The notes under the pieces: generated by a model
Database searches by the model: none
Seen by the model: the letters and a program-made list of their open reading frames with translations, nothing else
What the model was told of the DNA's origin: nothing
Program-made: the position numbers and the translations under genes
Assembly: GCF_001571285.1 (NCBI RefSeq)
Contig: NZ_BCTM01000007.1
Location: forward strand, 168,170-232,169
Direction: 5' to 3'
Origin: Kluyvera cryocrescens NBRC 102467
GTDB lineage: Bacteria > Pseudomonadota > Gammaproteobacteria > Enterobacterales > Enterobacteriaceae
Length of the DNA: 64,000 nt
Part shown: piece after piece, positions 40,571 to 51,845 of the stretch
How the letters are laid out: each line of letters opens with the position of its first letter
Position numbering within the stretch: position 1 is the first letter of the stretch

Positions 40571-41589
40571 TGAACGCACTTAATGCTTCAATGACTGTGA
40601 TCGGTGCCGGCTCTTACGGCACCGCTCTTGCCATCACCGTGGCAAGAAATGGCCACCCGGTTGTACTCTGGGGCCACGATCCTAAACATGTCGCGACCCT
40701 CCAGCACGATCGCTGCAACGCGGCTTTTCTTCCTGACGTTCCATTCCCTGAAACGCTGCATCTGGAAAGTGACCTTGCGACCGCACTGGCCGCCAGTCGC
40801 GATATTCTGGTTGTGGTGCCAAGCCACGTCTTTGGTGATGTTCTTCGCCAAATGAAACCGTTGCTGCGCCCTGATGCGCGCGTGGTGTGGGCGACGAAAG
40901 GGCTGGAGGCTGAAACCGGCCGACTGCTGCAGGAAGTGGCGCGTGAAGCGCTGGGCGATGATATCCCGCTGGCGGTGATTTCAGGCCCAACCTTTGCAAA
41001 AGAGCTGGCGGCAGGTTTACCGACGGCGATTTCGCTGGCGGCGACCGACCCGGTCTTTGCTGACGATTTGCAGCAGCTGCTGCATTGCGGCAAGAGTTTC
41101 CGCGTATACAGCAACCCGGACTTCATCGGCGTCCAGCTGGGCGGTGCGGTGAAAAACGTGATTGCGATAGGCGCCGGTATCTCTGATGGCATCGGTTTTG
41201 GTGCAAACGCGCGTACGGCGCTTATCACCCGCGGTTTGACCGAAATGTCGCGCCTTGGCGTGGCGCTGGGTGCCGATCCGGTGACCTTTATGGGCATGGC
41301 AGGGCTGGGTGACTTAGTGCTGACCTGTACCGACAACCAGTCGCGCAACCGTCGTTTCGGCATGGCACTGGGACAGGGCGCGCAGGTGCAGGAAGCGCAG
41401 GACAAAATTGGTCAGGTGGTCGAAGGTTATCGTAATACCAAAGAAGTTCGCGAGTTGGCACACCGCGTAGGTGTCGAAATGCCAATAACCGAGGAAATTT
41501 ATCAGGTATTATATTGCGGAAAAAGTGCGCGCGAGGCAGCATTGACCTTATTAGGTCGTGCACGCAAGGATGAGCATAGCGGCAACTAA
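40570..41589 (+). CDS. gpsA: Glycerol-3-phosphate dehydrogenase [NAD(P)+]
   Basis: Makes sn-glycerol-3-phosphate for phospholipids from dihydroxyacetone phosphate. The 339-residue protein has the nucleotide-binding [10 protein letters not shown], the catalytic lysine in [12 protein letters not shown] and [13 protein letters not shown]. It lies between secB and cysE. Confidence 0.97.
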   Translation: MNALNASMTVIGAGSYGTALAITVARNGHPVVLWGHDPKHVATLQHDRCNAAFLPDVPFPETLHLESDLATALAASRDILVVVPSHVFGDVLRQMKPLLRPDARVVWATKGLEAETGRLLQEVAREALGDDIPLAVISGPTFAKELAAGLPTAISLAATDPVFADDLQQLLHCGKSFRVYSNPDFIGVQLGGAVKNVIAIGAGISDGIGFGANARTALITRGLTEMSRLGVALGADPVTFMGMAGLGDLVLTCTDNQSRNRRFGMALGQGAQVQEAQDKIGQVVEGYRNTKEVRELAHRVGVEMPITEEIYQVLYCGKSAREAALTLLGRARKDEHSGN

Positions 41590-41667
41590 AACGCAGGAAA
41601 CCTTTGTCATCGCAACGATCCGGCGAGCAGAGACTGGCCGATCGTTCCAATACGTCTGGAGTACGCA

Positions 41668-42489
41668 ATGTCGTGTGAAGAACTGGAAATTGTCTGGAAC
41701 AATATTAAAGCCGAAGCCCGAGCCTTGGCGGACTGCGAGCCTATGCTCGCCAGCTTCTATCACGCGACGCTACTTAAGCATGAAAATCTGGGCAGTGCAT
41801 TAAGCTACATGCTGGCGAACAAGCTGGCCTCTTCCATTATGCCCGCCATCGCCATTCGCGAAGTCGTCGAAGAAGCCTACGCTGCTGACCCGGAAATGAT
41901 TGCCTCTGCGGCCTGTGATATTCAGGCCGTTCGCACCCGTGACCCGGCGGTCGATAAGTATTCTACCCCGCTGCTGTACCTGAAAGGTTTCCACGCGCTG
42001 CAGGCTTATCGTATTGGCCATTGGCTGTGGGGACAGGGACGTCGCGCGCTGGCGATTTTCCTGCAAAACCAGGTGTCGGTCTCCTTCCAGGTGGATATCC
42101 ACCCGGCGGCGAAAATCGGCCGCGGTATCATGCTCGACCACGCGACCGGTATCGTAGTCGGTGAAACGGCGGTCATTGAAGATGATGTGTCGATTCTGCA
42201 GTCCGTGACCCTCGGCGGTACCGGTAAAACCAGCGGCGATCGTCACCCGAAAATTCGTGAAGGCGTGATGATTGGCGCCGGGGCAAAAATCCTCGGCAAT
42301 ATTGAAGTGGGACGCGGTGCGAAAATCGGCGCTGGTTCCGTGGTTCTGCAGCCCGTCCCTCCGCATACCACGGCGGCAGGGGTTCCGGCGCGCATCGTCG
42401 GCAAGCCGGAGTCGGATAAACCGGCGATGGATATGGATCAGCACTTCAACGGCATTAATCATGGATTTGAATACGGCGACGGTATTTAA
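41668..42489 (+). CDS. cysE: Serine O-acetyltransferase
   Basis: First step of cysteine synthesis from serine; feedback-inhibited by cysteine. The 273-residue protein has an N-terminal helical domain and a C-terminal left-handed beta helix with hexapeptide repeats (DIHPAAKIGRGIMLDHATG, GDRHPKIREGVMIGAGAKIL). The C-terminal tail ends FEYGDGI, which binds cysteine synthase CysK. Confidence 0.97.
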   Translation: MSCEELEIVWNNIKAEARALADCEPMLASFYHATLLKHENLGSALSYMLANKLASSIMPAIAIREVVEEAYAADPEMIASAACDIQAVRTRDPAVDKYSTPLLYLKGFHALQAYRIGHWLWGQGRRALAIFLQNQVSVSFQVDIHPAAKIGRGIMLDHATGIVVGETAVIEDDVSILQSVTLGGTGKTSGDRHPKIREGVMIGAGAKILGNIEVGRGAKIGAGSVVLQPVPPHTTAAGVPARIVGKPESDKPAMDMDQHFNGINHGFEYGDGI

Positions 42490-42503
42490 CCCGTGAATGC
42501 TCT

Positions 42504-42536
42504 AGCCGGAAGGTGACGTCAAGGCGCCATCCGGCT
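42504..42536. repeat. REP-type palindrome after cysE
   Basis: AGCCGGA...GGCGCCATCCGGCT follows the REP consensus (GCCGGATG-GCG ... CGCCTTATCCGGC) with a few changes. It lies between convergent cysE and trmL, the typical REP location. Confidence 0.65.
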
Positions 42537-42545
42537 CATCATGAA

Positions 42546-43019
42546 TTAACTCCGCAAGATTGCGCCGGGATATCCCAGTTGGCGCCATGCCTCATACACC
42601 ACTACCGACACCGCGTTGGACAGGTTCATACTGCGGCTGTCCGGCATCATCGGAATGCGAATTTTTTGCTCAGGCGGCAGCGCGTCCAGAATGGTCGCGG
42701 GCAGTCCACGGGTTTCCGGGCCAAACAGCAAAAAATCACCGTCCTGATAGCTCACCGCGCTGTGCGCCGGTGTACCTTTGGTCGTCAGGGCGAATAAACG
42801 CTGGGGCCGGGCGCTTTCCACAAATGCGGCGTAATCAGCGTGGCGCTGTACGGCGGTAAATTCATGGTAATCCAGTCCCGCGCGGCGTAAGCGCTTATCA
42901 TCCCAGGCAAAACCCATGGGTTCGATAATATGCAGGTTAAAGCCGGTATTAGCGCACAGACGGATGATATTCCCGGTATTGGGTGGGATTTCTGGTTCGA
43001 ATAAAACGATATTAAGCAT
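42546..43019 (-). CDS. trmL: tRNA (cytidine/uridine-2'-O-)-methyltransferase TrmL
   Basis: A 157-residue SPOUT methyltransferase acting on the wobble position 34 of two tRNA-Leu species. Features are [20 protein letters not shown], the knot segment [11 protein letters not shown] and [19 protein letters not shown]. Confidence 0.95.
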   Translation of the reverse strand: MLNIVLFEPEIPPNTGNIIRLCANTGFNLHIIEPMGFAWDDKRLRRAGLDYHEFTAVQRHADYAAFVESARPQRLFALTTKGTPAHSAVSYQDGDFLLFGPETRGLPATILDALPPEQKIRIPMMPDSRSMNLSNAVSVVVYEAWRQLGYPGAILRS

Positions 43020-43184
43020 ACTGCCCCCTTGGATTGCGCGGGCAGGATAGCAGAATTTGGCGAAACCCTCATCCCGCCTCTCTCCCGGACAGGCAGAGAG
43101 GGACGTGCAGGATGACGGGCAAAAATAAGGTGTTTGGCCACCTTCACACTTTGACGTTCACGTTTTCAGGCAAGGTCAAACGAT

Positions 43185-43208
43185 CCCCTCTGCCCGAGAG
43201 CGGAGGGG
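43185..43208 (-). terminator. Probable terminator of lldPRD
   Basis: CCCCTC / GAGGGG pairs across a 12 nt loop 17 bp after the lldD stop; the U-tract is short (GTTTG). A second GC-rich inverted repeat (43077-43101) lies nearby. Confidence 0.5.
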
Positions 43209-43224
43209 AATACAGGAGGCAATC

Positions 43225-44409
43225 CTATGCCGCATCACCGCGCTTAATGGCATTAAACACCTGCGCGACTTCAGCGTTCTGCACCAGTGAATCACGGCTA
43301 ATTTCTTTAATTGATTTCGCCCCGGTCAGCGTCATGGCGACCTTCATCTCTTTTTCAACCAGATTCAAGAGATTAGCTACACCGGCCTGGCCGTGCGTTG
43401 CCAGCGCATACAGATAAGCGCGGCCCAACAGCACGCTATCGGCACCCAGCGCAATCATGCGCACCACATCCAGTCCGTTGCGGATCCCGCTATCGGCGAG
43501 AATAGTTATATCGCCTTTCACCGCGTCAGCAATTGCCGGCAGGGCTCGTGCTGACGAGAGTACGCCGTCAAGCTGGCGGCCGCCGTGGTTGGATACCACA
43601 ATGCCGTCCGCGCCAAAGCGTACTGCGTCGCGAGCATCTTCTGGATCGAGGATCCCTTTGATCACCATTGGACCGTCCCAGAATTCGCGGATCCATTCCA
43701 GGTCTTTCCAGGAGATGGATGGATCGAAGTTATTCGCCAGCCAGCCGATGTAATCTTCCAGTCCGGTTGGTTTGCCCAGATAGGTGGAGATGTTACCTAG
43801 ATCGTGCGGACGACCGTTCAGGCCCACATCCCACGCCCACTGTGGGTGAGTCGCCGCCTGCCAATAGCGACGCATTGCGGCGTTCGGGCCGCTCATGCCG
43901 GAATGGGCATCGCGGTAGCGCGCACCCGGCGTAGGCATATCGACGGTGAACACCAGCGTTGAGCAACCGGCGGCTTTGGCGCGTTCCAGTGCGTTACGCA
44001 TAAAACCACGGTCGCGCAGCACGTACAGCTGGAACCACATTGGACGTTTAATGGTGGGCGCGACTTCTTCGATAGGGCACACCGATACGGTGGAGAGCGT
44101 AAAGGGGATACCTTTGGCATCGGCTGCGGCCGCAGCCTGAACTTCGCCGCGGCGAGCGTACATGCCGCACAATCCGACAGGCGCCAGCGCGACAGGCATG
44201 GAGAGCTGCTCTTTAAACAGCGTGGTTTCCAGGCTCAGGTCGGACATATTTTTCAGCACCCGCTGGCGCAGCGCGACGTCTGACAGATCTTCCACGTTGC
44301 GGCGCAGAGTGTGTTCTGCATAGGCGCCACCGTCGATGTAGTGGAATAAGAACGGCGGCAGGATGCGCTGGGCAGCGGCGCGGTAGTCACTCGCGGCGGA
44401 AATAATCAT
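43225..44409 (-). CDS. lldD: L-lactate dehydrogenase (FMN-dependent)
   Basis: Membrane-associated flavoenzyme oxidising L-lactate to pyruvate and passing electrons to quinone. The 394-residue TIM-barrel protein has [18 protein letters not shown], the catalytic histidine in [11 protein letters not shown] and the FMN-binding [20 protein letters not shown]. Its start overlaps the lldR stop (ATGA). Confidence 0.97.
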   Translation of the reverse strand: MIISAASDYRAAAQRILPPFLFHYIDGGAYAEHTLRRNVEDLSDVALRQRVLKNMSDLSLETTLFKEQLSMPVALAPVGLCGMYARRGEVQAAAAADAKGIPFTLSTVSVCPIEEVAPTIKRPMWFQLYVLRDRGFMRNALERAKAAGCSTLVFTVDMPTPGARYRDAHSGMSGPNAAMRRYWQAATHPQWAWDVGLNGRPHDLGNISTYLGKPTGLEDYIGWLANNFDPSISWKDLEWIREFWDGPMVIKGILDPEDARDAVRFGADGIVVSNHGGRQLDGVLSSARALPAIADAVKGDITILADSGIRNGLDVVRMIALGADSVLLGRAYLYALATHGQAGVANLLNLVEKEMKVAMTLTGAKSIKEISRDSLVQNAEVAQVFNAIKRGDAA

Positions 44410-45182
44410 GCTTTTTTCTCCCTGGAAATATCAGTGTGGTCGTCGGGCAGGCGGGTGATCCGCGCCTGGCGGGCCAGGTCTTCATCAAAACGTTTAATCG
44501 TGGTGTGGACAAACCCAAGGTGCGCCATCATTGCCTGACGGGCTCCTTCGGCGTCACCGGCGGTGATCGCATTCAGGACCGCCAGATGCTGTTCAGTGAG
44601 CTTTGCAAAAACGGGGGGGACCAGATACATACGCTCGCGGCTCTGGATCACCGAGGATTGCAGCAGGTCGAAAAAACCGCGCATGGTTTGCAGCAGCACC
44701 ACGTTGTGGGATGCCTCCGCAATCGCCAGATGAAATCGTACATCGGCCTGCGAGGCGAGGTCGGGGTCATCGCTCTGGGTCGCTTCAAAGCAGAGGCGGA
44801 TTTTTTCTTTATCAGCGTCGGTCGCGCGCATCGCGGCGTACCAGGCGGTGCTGGCTTCGATGGCATGACGGGCTTCAAGAATGTCGAAGCTGTAGTCAGG
44901 ATCGTCTGCCAGCAGAGTTTTCAGCGGTTGCACAATATTCTGTTCAGACCAGCCTTCATGCTGCCAGCGCACGAAGGTGCCGCCGCCGCGACGGCTTAGC
45001 AGCAAGCCCTCGCTCACCAGTTTTGCCAGCGCTTCGCGCAGTGAATTGCGCGAGACGCCGAGCTGGCTTGCCAGCTTTCTTTCCGCGGGCAAACGCATGC
45101 CCGCTTCCAGTTGTTGTTCTTCAATCAGCGCCCGCACGCGGCAGGCGACATCGTCTGACAGACGTTTGGGCAGTGTTATCAC
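44406..45182 (-). CDS. lldR: GntR-type regulator LldR of lactate use
   Basis: A FadR-subfamily GntR regulator with an N-terminal winged helix ([20 protein letters not shown]) and a helical C-terminal ligand domain. The GTG start at 45182 overlaps the lldP stop (GTGA) and gives 258 residues, the E. coli length; an upstream in-frame ATG is less likely. It controls the operon through two palindromic operators upstream of lldP. Confidence 0.94.
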   Translation of the reverse strand: MITLPKRLSDDVACRVRALIEEQQLEAGMRLPAERKLASQLGVSRNSLREALAKLVSEGLLLSRRGGGTFVRWQHEGWSEQNIVQPLKTLLADDPDYSFDILEARHAIEASTAWYAAMRATDADKEKIRLCFEATQSDDPDLASQADVRFHLAIAEASHNVVLLQTMRGFFDLLQSSVIQSRERMYLVPPVFAKLTEQHLAVLNAITAGDAEGARQAMMAHLGFVHTTIKRFDEDLARQARITRLPDDHTDISREKKA

Positions 45183-46834
45183 GGGATCATCCACGTTAAG
45201 ACGTAAGCCTGCAGCGTGGTGATCACGCCCACCATGCAGGTGAATATCAGGCTGTGCTTCACGGTGAAGCGGAACAGGTCGGACTCTTTACCCACCAGAC
45301 CTACCGCGGCACAAGCAATAGCGATGGACTGCGGTGAAATCATTTTCCCGGTCACGCCGCCGGTGGTGTTGGCGGCAACCAGCAGAACGTCCGAGACGCC
45401 AATCTGTTGTGCGGCAGTAGCCTGCAGCGCGGCGAACAAGGCGTTGGAGGAGGTATCTGAACCGGTCAGGAATACCCCAAGCCAGCCAAGGAACGGCGAG
45501 AAGAAGGTGAACGCGTGGCCGGTATGCGCCAGCGCCAGTGCCAGCGTTGAAGACAGGCCCGAGTAGTTAGAGATAAAGGCAAATGCCAGGACCATACCGA
45601 TAGAGTAAATCGGCAGCGCCAGCTCTTTGAGCGTGGAGCCGAAGGTATTGATGGCATCTTTTGGCTTCATCCGCAGCCAGACGATAGACAGCAGCGCGGC
45701 GAACAGAATGGCGGTACCGGTGGCCGAGAGCCAGTCGAACTTATAGACCGCAGCGTAGGCCGTCGCTTGGTTGACCACCGGCGGCATGCGCGCGACTAAC
45801 TTGTCGAGGTACGGCACCGGAATATTAATCACCAGCTCATACAGCGCGCCACCTGGGGCGAACAGCGCTTTAAACGGTGGGATGCTCCACAGCGTCACGG
45901 TAGCGGTCAGGAACAGGAACGGCGACCATGCGCGAATAATCTGCCCAGCGCTGTAGTGGGTACGCGACAGATCCATATCGACCTGCGATGCGCCCATATC
46001 ACCAAAGCGGAAAATACGCACCGGCTGCCAGCGTTTGAGGAACAGCGTCAGACAGACCAGTGATACCAGCGACGAGATGATATCCGGCAGCTCAGGGCCA
46101 AGGAAGTTGGAGCTGAGGTACTGCGCGATAGCAAAGGAGCCCCCCGCCACCATTACCGCAGGCCAGGTCTCTTTAATGCCGCGCCAGCCATCCATAATCG
46201 CCATGATCCAGAACAGGACGATAATGGTCAGGAACGGTAGCTGACGGCCCACCATCTGGCCGATTTCAAAGCTATCCAGACCGGTGACCTGGCCGGCAAC
46301 CAGAATCGGAATACCCATCGCGCCAAAGGCAACCGGTGCGGTATTGACGATCAGGCACAGCCCCGCCGCATACAGCGGATTAAAGCCGAGGCCAACCAGC
46401 AGTGCCGCGGTAATTGCGACCGGTGCGCCGAACCCGGCAGCCCCTTCGAGAAAGGCGCCGAAGGAGAAACCCACGATCAGCATTTGCAGGCGCTGGTCGG
46501 GGGTAATGGAGAGAATTGACGAGCGAATAATATCGAACTGCCCGGTCTTCACCGAAATTTTGTAGACGAAGACGGCGGCGATAATAATCCAGGCAATTGG
46601 CCACAGGCCGTAGAAGAAACCGTATACCACCGAGGCCAATGCGCGGTCGACCGGCATTTGATAGAACAGCAGGGCGACGGCCAAAGCGATACCGACCGTC
46701 CAACTGGCGGCAACGTAGCCTTTCAGCTTGAGTTTAATCAGTGCGAAGAAGAAGAACAGGATCGGGAGCGATGCGATCAGGCTCGATAGCCAGATATTCC
46801 CAGCCGGATCGTAGTTTTGTTGCCAGAGGCTCAT
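45179..46834 (-). CDS. lldP: L-lactate permease
   Basis: A 551-residue proton-coupled L-lactate/glycolate importer with about 12-14 membrane helices, closely matching E. coli LldP from [13 protein letters not shown] to LTWMIP. The conserved [20 protein letters not shown] and [19 protein letters not shown] segments are present. It is the first gene of lldP-lldR-lldD, all overlapping. Confidence 0.97.
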   Translation of the reverse strand: MSLWQQNYDPAGNIWLSSLIASLPILFFFFALIKLKLKGYVAASWTVGIALAVALLFYQMPVDRALASVVYGFFYGLWPIAWIIIAAVFVYKISVKTGQFDIIRSSILSITPDQRLQMLIVGFSFGAFLEGAAGFGAPVAITAALLVGLGFNPLYAAGLCLIVNTAPVAFGAMGIPILVAGQVTGLDSFEIGQMVGRQLPFLTIIVLFWIMAIMDGWRGIKETWPAVMVAGGSFAIAQYLSSNFLGPELPDIISSLVSLVCLTLFLKRWQPVRIFRFGDMGASQVDMDLSRTHYSAGQIIRAWSPFLFLTATVTLWSIPPFKALFAPGGALYELVINIPVPYLDKLVARMPPVVNQATAYAAVYKFDWLSATGTAILFAALLSIVWLRMKPKDAINTFGSTLKELALPIYSIGMVLAFAFISNYSGLSSTLALALAHTGHAFTFFSPFLGWLGVFLTGSDTSSNALFAALQATAAQQIGVSDVLLVAANTTGGVTGKMISPQSIAIACAAVGLVGKESDLFRFTVKHSLIFTCMVGVITTLQAYVLTWMIP

Positions 46835-46907
46835 GCAGGTCTCCAGGGGGCCTTACGCGCCGCGCCACGGTGAGTCTCAGCTCATCTCTGTGTCACAGTT
46901 TGTGTAA

Positions 46908-46924
46908 AATTGGCCCTGCCAATT
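46908..46924. promoter_or_regulatory. LldR-type operator O1
   Basis: AATTGGCCCTGCCAATT is a 17 bp palindrome of the FadR/GntR class, 74 bp upstream of lldP. Confidence 0.8.
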
Positions 46925-46953
46925 GGGTTGTGTAGGGGTAATGACAGCGAATG

Positions 46954-46968
46954 GTTAACCAAATGTTA
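46954..46968. promoter_or_regulatory. ArcA-like box upstream of lldP
   Basis: GTTAACCAAATGTTA matches the ArcA consensus GTTAATTAAATGTTA at 13 of 15 positions. ArcA repression of the lld operon under low oxygen is known in E. coli. Confidence 0.7.
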
Positions 46969-47033
46969 TGCATTAGCAATGGCATTGTGATTTCAGATGA
47001 TGGAATTGTGAACCAATAGCGATTTGGTTGTTA

Positions 47034-47050
47034 AATTGGTTGGGCCAATT
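47034..47050. promoter_or_regulatory. LldR-type operator O2
   Basis: AATTGGTTGGGCCAATT is a second 17 bp palindrome, 126 bp (twelve helical turns) from O1. The two operators flank the promoter region, as in E. coli, where looping has been proposed. Confidence 0.8.
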
Positions 47051-47077
47051 TTGCGGGCGAGAGGGAAAGGTAAAACA

Positions 47078-47104
47078 GACCTTCTCCCAGGGCGGGAGAA
47101 GGTC
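47078..47104 (-). terminator. Terminator of yibL
   Basis: GACCTTCTCCC-GCCCT-GGGAGAAGGTC followed by TGTTTT on the minus strand, 15 bp after the yibL stop. Confidence 0.8.
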
Positions 47105-47119
47105 GGGTGCATAGGAAAA

Positions 47120-47482
47120 TCAGAATTCGCTCTTGGCGAACCCCGTCATCACCTGCAGACCCATTTCACGACCGAGGGCGGTCATGGGATGAACGACAAC
47201 CAGGCCACGAACGCTTTTCTTGAGCGCGCCCATGTTGGCTTGTTCCTTTTTAGTGATAGCGCGGCTGAATGGCATTTTTGCCAGCTTTTGCGCTTCTTTG
47301 CTCAGCTTTTGCGTATGTACTTCACGCAGGCGAGCGATTTCGGTTTCGAGTTTGTCTTTTTCGCTTTCCAGCTCGGCGTATTTCTCTGCGCTGTCGACCA
47401 GGGACAGGGCAGCCTGCTGGTGGCGGATCGCGTCAAGCAGGTCGCTCAGGCGTTTGATTTCGTTCTTTTCGATTTCTTTCAT
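47120..47482 (-). CDS. yibL: YibL family ribosome-associated protein
   Basis: A 120-residue protein with an N-terminal coiled-coil ([20 protein letters not shown] ... [19 protein letters not shown]) and a C-terminal [19 protein letters not shown]. The E. coli homologue copurifies with ribosomes; no activity is known. In E. coli it lies near yibT, mtlR and lldP. Confidence 0.92.
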   Translation of the reverse strand: MKEIEKNEIKRLSDLLDAIRHQQAALSLVDSAEKYAELESEKDKLETEIARLREVHTQKLSKEAQKLAKMPFSRAITKKEQANMGALKKSVRGLVVVHPMTALGREMGLQVMTGFAKSEF

Positions 47483-47757
47483 GTTGCTGATATCTGTTAA
47501 TAAAATAGACGTAATAACCCCTAGTATGCGCGTTGTCGCTCATTTCTGGTAGTTAATTATACAAAACGAGGTGGTTTCTTTGCGGTATAGTAAGCAACCT
47601 AAATATATAACATATTGAATAACATTACGATTTCATAAATTAGTTAACTTGATCGCTTTTTTGAAAATTACTGATGTAAATTCGCACATTTTCCTCAACC
47701 CCTTTTGGCTTGATTATCCATTCTTATAGCAAGGTCTTAAAGAAAGGAGGACGCGTA

Positions 47758-47967
47758 ATGAGCAAAATGGGTGAGAACGTCCCGCAAATCATCGATAAAG
47801 CGGTAGATTTCATGGCCTCCAGCCAGGCGTTTATGGAGTATCTCAAAAAACGACCGCATTCCGATCAGGTCCCGTTAGAGATTCCTGAGGACAAGGCGGC
47901 GATGTTTCTGGCGCGACTGGAATACTACCGAAACCTATACCGTCCAGTGGAAAGCCAACACAAATAA
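47758..47967 (+). CDS. yibT: YibT family protein
   Basis: A 69-residue protein of unknown function starting [20 protein letters not shown], with AAAGGAGG 7 bp before the ATG. Length and sequence match E. coli YibT. In E. coli the mannitol operon mtlADR stands between yibT and yibI; here only about 200 bp of noncoding DNA does. Confidence 0.88.
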   Translation: MSKMGENVPQIIDKAVDFMASSQAFMEYLKKRPHSDQVPLEIPEDKAAMFLARLEYYRNLYRPVESQHK

Positions 47968-48165
47968 AATGATGAAAAGTATTCTGCGCTGGTAATGTAT
48001 CCCCTACATTGCCAGCAATAATTGCGGGTTGTCTCCAGAAGTAAAAATTCCCCTTCGGTATGATGGCGAAAATGACCAACGCACATTATCTTCACTAATA
48101 TCAGCCACGATTGCGTGCGGCTGCCTCCGGTCTATAACTCTTATTAGCGTAATTCTGAGGCAAGT

Positions 48166-48534
48166 ATGTTTCTAAACTATTTTGCGTTAGGTGTGCTGAT
48201 CTTCGTCTTTTTGGTTCTGTTTTACGGAATCATCATGATTCACGATATTCCCTATACGATTGCGAAAAAGCGTAATCATCCTCACGCGGATGCCATACAT
48301 ACCGCGGGCTGGGTGAGCCTGTTTACTCTGCACGTGATTTGGCCGTTCTTATGGATTTGGGCCACGCTCTACCAGCCGGAACGCGGTTGGGGAATGCAGT
48401 CGCATATTCGGCCGCCAGATCCTGCTCCCGGCGGGGATGACACGCTCACACAGCTCTCCCGTCGGGTCGCTGAGCTGGAGCAAAAGATTGCGGAACTTCG
48501 TCCCTCCACTGACGCGAACACGCCGGAGCAATAA
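48166..48534 (+). CDS. yibI: DUF3302 inner-membrane protein YibI
   Basis: A 122-residue protein with an N-terminal membrane helix ([20 protein letters not shown]), a second around residues 45-62 ([17 protein letters not shown]) and a short C-terminal coiled coil. It is 2 bp upstream of the HlyD-like yibH; such pairs (also yiaW-yiaV) are thought to work together. Context rather than sequence separates YibI from its paralogue YiaW. Confidence 0.88.
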   Translation: MFLNYFALGVLIFVFLVLFYGIIMIHDIPYTIAKKRNHPHADAIHTAGWVSLFTLHVIWPFLWIWATLYQPERGWGMQSHIRPPDPAPGGDDTLTQLSRRVAELEQKIAELRPSTDANTPEQ

Positions 48535-48536
48535 TC

Positions 48537-49673
48537 ATGGATCTGCTGATTGTGTTGACCTATGTCGCGCTGGCGTGGGCGATATTTAAAATATTCCGGA
48601 TTCCGGTTAACCAATGGACGCTGGCTACCGCGGCGTTGGGCGGTATATTTTTGGTAAGCGGGCTTATTTTATTAATGAACTACAACCACCCTTATACGTT
48701 TACGGCGCAAAAAGCGGTTATTTCGATTCCAATTACGCCGCAGGTCACTGGTGTGGTGAGCGAAGTGACGGATAAAAATAACCAGTTGATAAAAAAAGGG
48801 GATGTGCTTTTTAAAATTGACCCCACGCGTTATCAGGCACGGGTTGATCGCCTACAGGCGGATTTGGTGACGGCGACGCACAATGTGCAGACGCTAAAAG
48901 GCCAGCTCTCTGAAGCGCAAGCCAACACCACCCGCGTGTCGGCGGAGCGTGACCGCCTGTACAAAGATTACCAGCGATACCTGAAAGGCAGTCAGGCCCG
49001 GGTCAATCCATTCTCAGAAAGCGATATTGATAACGCGCGGCAAAACTATCTGGCGCAGGATGCGATGGTCAAAGGCTCCGTGGCCGAACAGGCGCAGATA
49101 CAGAGCCAGTTAGACAGTATGGTCAACGGCGAGCAGTCGCAGATTGTCAGCCTGCGGGCGCAGTTGACGGAGGCGAAATATAACCTCGACCAAACCATAA
49201 TCCGTGCACCGAGCGATGGCTACGTCACTCAGGTTCTTATCCGCCCGGGGACCTACGCCGCCGCGCTGCCGCTGCGTCCGGTGATGGTCTTTATCCCCGA
49301 ACAGAAACGACAGATTGTCGCCCAGTTCCGCCAGAATTCGCTGCTGCGTCTTGAGACCGGTGATGATGCGGAAGTGGTCTTTAACGCTCTGCCAGGACAG
49401 GTTTTCCACGGCAAACTGTCGAGTATTCTTCCGGTTGTTCCGGGGGGATCTTACCAGGCTCAGGGGGCATTGCAGTCGTTAACCGTGGTGCCGGGGACTG
49501 ACGGCGTACTGGCGCTGATCGATTTGGATCCCAATGCCGATGTTGATGCGCTTCCGGACGGTATCTACGCCCAGGTCGCGGTTTACTCTGACCATTTTGC
49601 TCACGTTTCGGTAATGCGTAAGGTGCTGCTGCGCATGACCAGCTGGATGCATTATCTCTATCTGGATCACTAG
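48537..49673 (+). CDS. yibH: HlyD family membrane fusion protein YibH
   Basis: A 378-residue periplasmic adaptor with an N-terminal membrane anchor (residues ~25-45), a lipoyl-type segment ([20 protein letters not shown]), a coiled-coil hairpin and the returning half [20 protein letters not shown]. No partner ABC or RND transporter is adjacent, only yibI. The substrate is unknown. Confidence 0.9.
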   Translation: MDLLIVLTYVALAWAIFKIFRIPVNQWTLATAALGGIFLVSGLILLMNYNHPYTFTAQKAVISIPITPQVTGVVSEVTDKNNQLIKKGDVLFKIDPTRYQARVDRLQADLVTATHNVQTLKGQLSEAQANTTRVSAERDRLYKDYQRYLKGSQARVNPFSESDIDNARQNYLAQDAMVKGSVAEQAQIQSQLDSMVNGEQSQIVSLRAQLTEAKYNLDQTIIRAPSDGYVTQVLIRPGTYAAALPLRPVMVFIPEQKRQIVAQFRQNSLLRLETGDDAEVVFNALPGQVFHGKLSSILPVVPGGSYQAQGALQSLTVVPGTDGVLALIDLDPNADVDALPDGIYAQVAVYSDHFAHVSVMRKVLLRMTSWMHYLYLDH

Positions 49674-49747
49674 GGCGGTAAAAACCAGGGGGCGAATGCG
49701 GCGGCCTGAGCCATACTGATCTCTTTGTTGGCGCGAAGGAGACAATG

Positions 49748-50356
49748 ATGAAATTGGTCGGCAGCTACACCAGCCCATTTGTACGTAAAATCTCAATCCT
49801 GCTGCTGGAGAAGGGGATGGCGTTTGAGTTTGTGAACGAGCAGCCCTACAGCGAGGAAAACGGGGTTGCCCAGTTTAATCCCCTGGGCAAGGTTCCCGCG
49901 CTGGTAACGGACGACGGCGAGTACTGGTTTGATTCACCCATTATCGCCCAGTACATCGAACTGCTTGGCATCGCCCCAGAGATGGTGCCGCACGATCCTT
50001 TGGCCGCGCTAAAAGTGCGCCAGCTTGAATCGCTGGCTGATGGCATTATGGATGCGGGCCTCGCTTCCGTGCGAGAGCTGGCGCGTCCAGCCGCGCAGCA
50101 GTCTGAATCAGAAGTGCTGCGTCAGCGGCAAAAAATTAGCCGTAGCCTCGACGCATTGGAAGGTTATCTTGTCGACGGCACGCTGAAGCCTGATACCCTA
50201 AATCTTGCGACTATCGCCATTGCCTGCGCGATTGGTTATCTCAATTTCCGCCGCATTGCTCCCGGCTGGTGTGTCGATCGCCCAAATCTGGTCAAACTGG
50301 CAGAAACGCTCTTCGTGCGCGAAAGTTTTGCACGTACCGAACCGCCAAAGGCTTGA
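49748..50356 (+). CDS. yibF: Glutathione S-transferase-like protein YibF
   Basis: A 202-residue GST-fold protein. The N-terminal thioredoxin-like domain starts [18 protein letters not shown] and includes PLGKVPALV with [10 protein letters not shown], the glutathione site. GGAG precedes two tandem ATGs; the second is used, giving the E. coli length. Substrate unknown. It lies 98 bp before selA. Confidence 0.92.
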   Translation: MKLVGSYTSPFVRKISILLLEKGMAFEFVNEQPYSEENGVAQFNPLGKVPALVTDDGEYWFDSPIIAQYIELLGIAPEMVPHDPLAALKVRQLESLADGIMDAGLASVRELARPAAQQSESEVLRQRQKISRSLDALEGYLVDGTLKPDTLNLATIAIACAIGYLNFRRIAPGWCVDRPNLVKLAETLFVRESFARTEPPKA

Positions 50357-50453
50357 TTGAACGCTATAACGCTAAGCCTCTGTACATTGTACAATCCTTT
50401 TCTATGACTCCCTCTCGGTCGGGAGGGGCAACATTTAACCGTCAGGCCTATCC

Positions 50454-51845
50454 ATGACTACCGAAAACCGTTCACTCTACAGCCAGCTTCCCGCAACTGA
50501 CCGCCTACTACGCGATCCTGGGTTTGCCCGTCTACTTGATGTTCATGGTCATTCTCAGGTGGTGGAACAGCTCCGCCAGATGCAGGAAGAAGCGCGTTTG
50601 AGCATTCGTGAACAGCAAACGCTTCCCGCCTGGTGCGAGCATTGGGCACAGGAAACGGCCCGTCGTTTACAGCAAGATGCCCAAAGCGCGCTGCGCCCGG
50701 TCATTAATCTGACGGGAACCGTGTTGCACACTAATTTGGGCCGCGCGCAGCAGTCACAGTCGGCGATTGAGGCGGTCACCCAGGCGATGCGGGATCCGGT
50801 GACGCTGGAATATGATTTGGACGGCGCCGGGCGCGGTCATCGCGATCGGGCGCTGGCGGATTTGCTGTGTCGGTTAACCGGGGCTGAAGACGCCTGCATC
50901 GTGAATAACAACGCTGCAGCGGTATTGCTGATGCTGGCGGCGACGGCGGCGGGGAAAGAGGTCGTGGTCTCTCGCGGCGAACTGGTCGAGATTGGCGGTG
51001 CGTTTCGCATTCCCGACGTGATGCGCCAGGCGGGCTGTGTGCTGCACGAAGTGGGCACCACCAACCGCACTCACGCAAAAGATTATCGCCAGGCGGTGAA
51101 TAACAACACCGGGCTGTTGATGAAGGTGCACACCAGTAACTACAGCATTGAAGGTTTCACCAAATCGGTAGATGAAGCCGAGTTGGCGGAAATAGGCCGT
51201 GAGCTGGATGTACCGGTGGTTGCGGACCTTGGCAGCGGTTCGCTGGTCGATCTTAGCCACTACGGCCTGCCGAAAGAGCCGATGCCTCAGGAGATGATTG
51301 CCGCAGGCGTGAGCCTGGTGAGCTTCTCCGGCGACAAACTGTTGGGCGGCCCGCAGGCTGGGATTATCGTCGGGAAAAAAGCGTTAATTGCCCAGCTACA
51401 GCAGCACCCGCTCAAGCGCGCGCTGCGGGCAGACAAAATGACCCTCGCCGCGCTGGAAGCCACTTTGCGGTTGTATCTGCATCCTGAAAAACTCGCGGCT
51501 GAACTGCCAACGCTGCGTCTGTTGAGCCGCAGTGTGCAAGACATTCAGCAGCAGGCCGAACGCTTACGCGAACCGCTGGCTGCGCGTTATGGCGATGAAT
51601 TTTCCGTGCAGGTGATGCCGTGCGCGTCGCAAATTGGCAGCGGTTCACTGCCGTCAGAAAGCCTGCCGAGTGCGGCAATCGCGCTGACGCCTCATGACGG
51701 GCGGGGCAGCCAACTGGAAGCGCTGTCGACCCGCTGGCGCAGCCTGCCTATCCCGGTTATCGGGCGAATTTATGATGGTCGTCTGTGGCTCGATTTGCGC
51801 TGCCTTGAAGATGAACCTCGTTTTCTGGAGATGTTGTTGAAATGA
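50454..51845 (+). CDS. selA: L-seryl-tRNA(Sec) selenium transferase
   Basis: Converts seryl-tRNA(Sec) to selenocysteyl-tRNA(Sec) using selenophosphate. The 463-residue PLP enzyme has the lysine segment [15 protein letters not shown] and [14 protein letters not shown] in the N-terminal part. It overlaps selB by 4 bp. selC and selD are outside the window. Confidence 0.97.
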   Translation: MTTENRSLYSQLPATDRLLRDPGFARLLDVHGHSQVVEQLRQMQEEARLSIREQQTLPAWCEHWAQETARRLQQDAQSALRPVINLTGTVLHTNLGRAQQSQSAIEAVTQAMRDPVTLEYDLDGAGRGHRDRALADLLCRLTGAEDACIVNNNAAAVLLMLAATAAGKEVVVSRGELVEIGGAFRIPDVMRQAGCVLHEVGTTNRTHAKDYRQAVNNNTGLLMKVHTSNYSIEGFTKSVDEAELAEIGRELDVPVVADLGSGSLVDLSHYGLPKEPMPQEMIAAGVSLVSFSGDKLLGGPQAGIIVGKKALIAQLQQHPLKRALRADKMTLAALEATLRLYLHPEKLAAELPTLRLLSRSVQDIQQQAERLREPLAARYGDEFSVQVMPCASQIGSGSLPSESLPSAAIALTPHDGRGSQLEALSTRWRSLPIPVIGRIYDGRLWLDLRCLEDEPRFLEMLLK

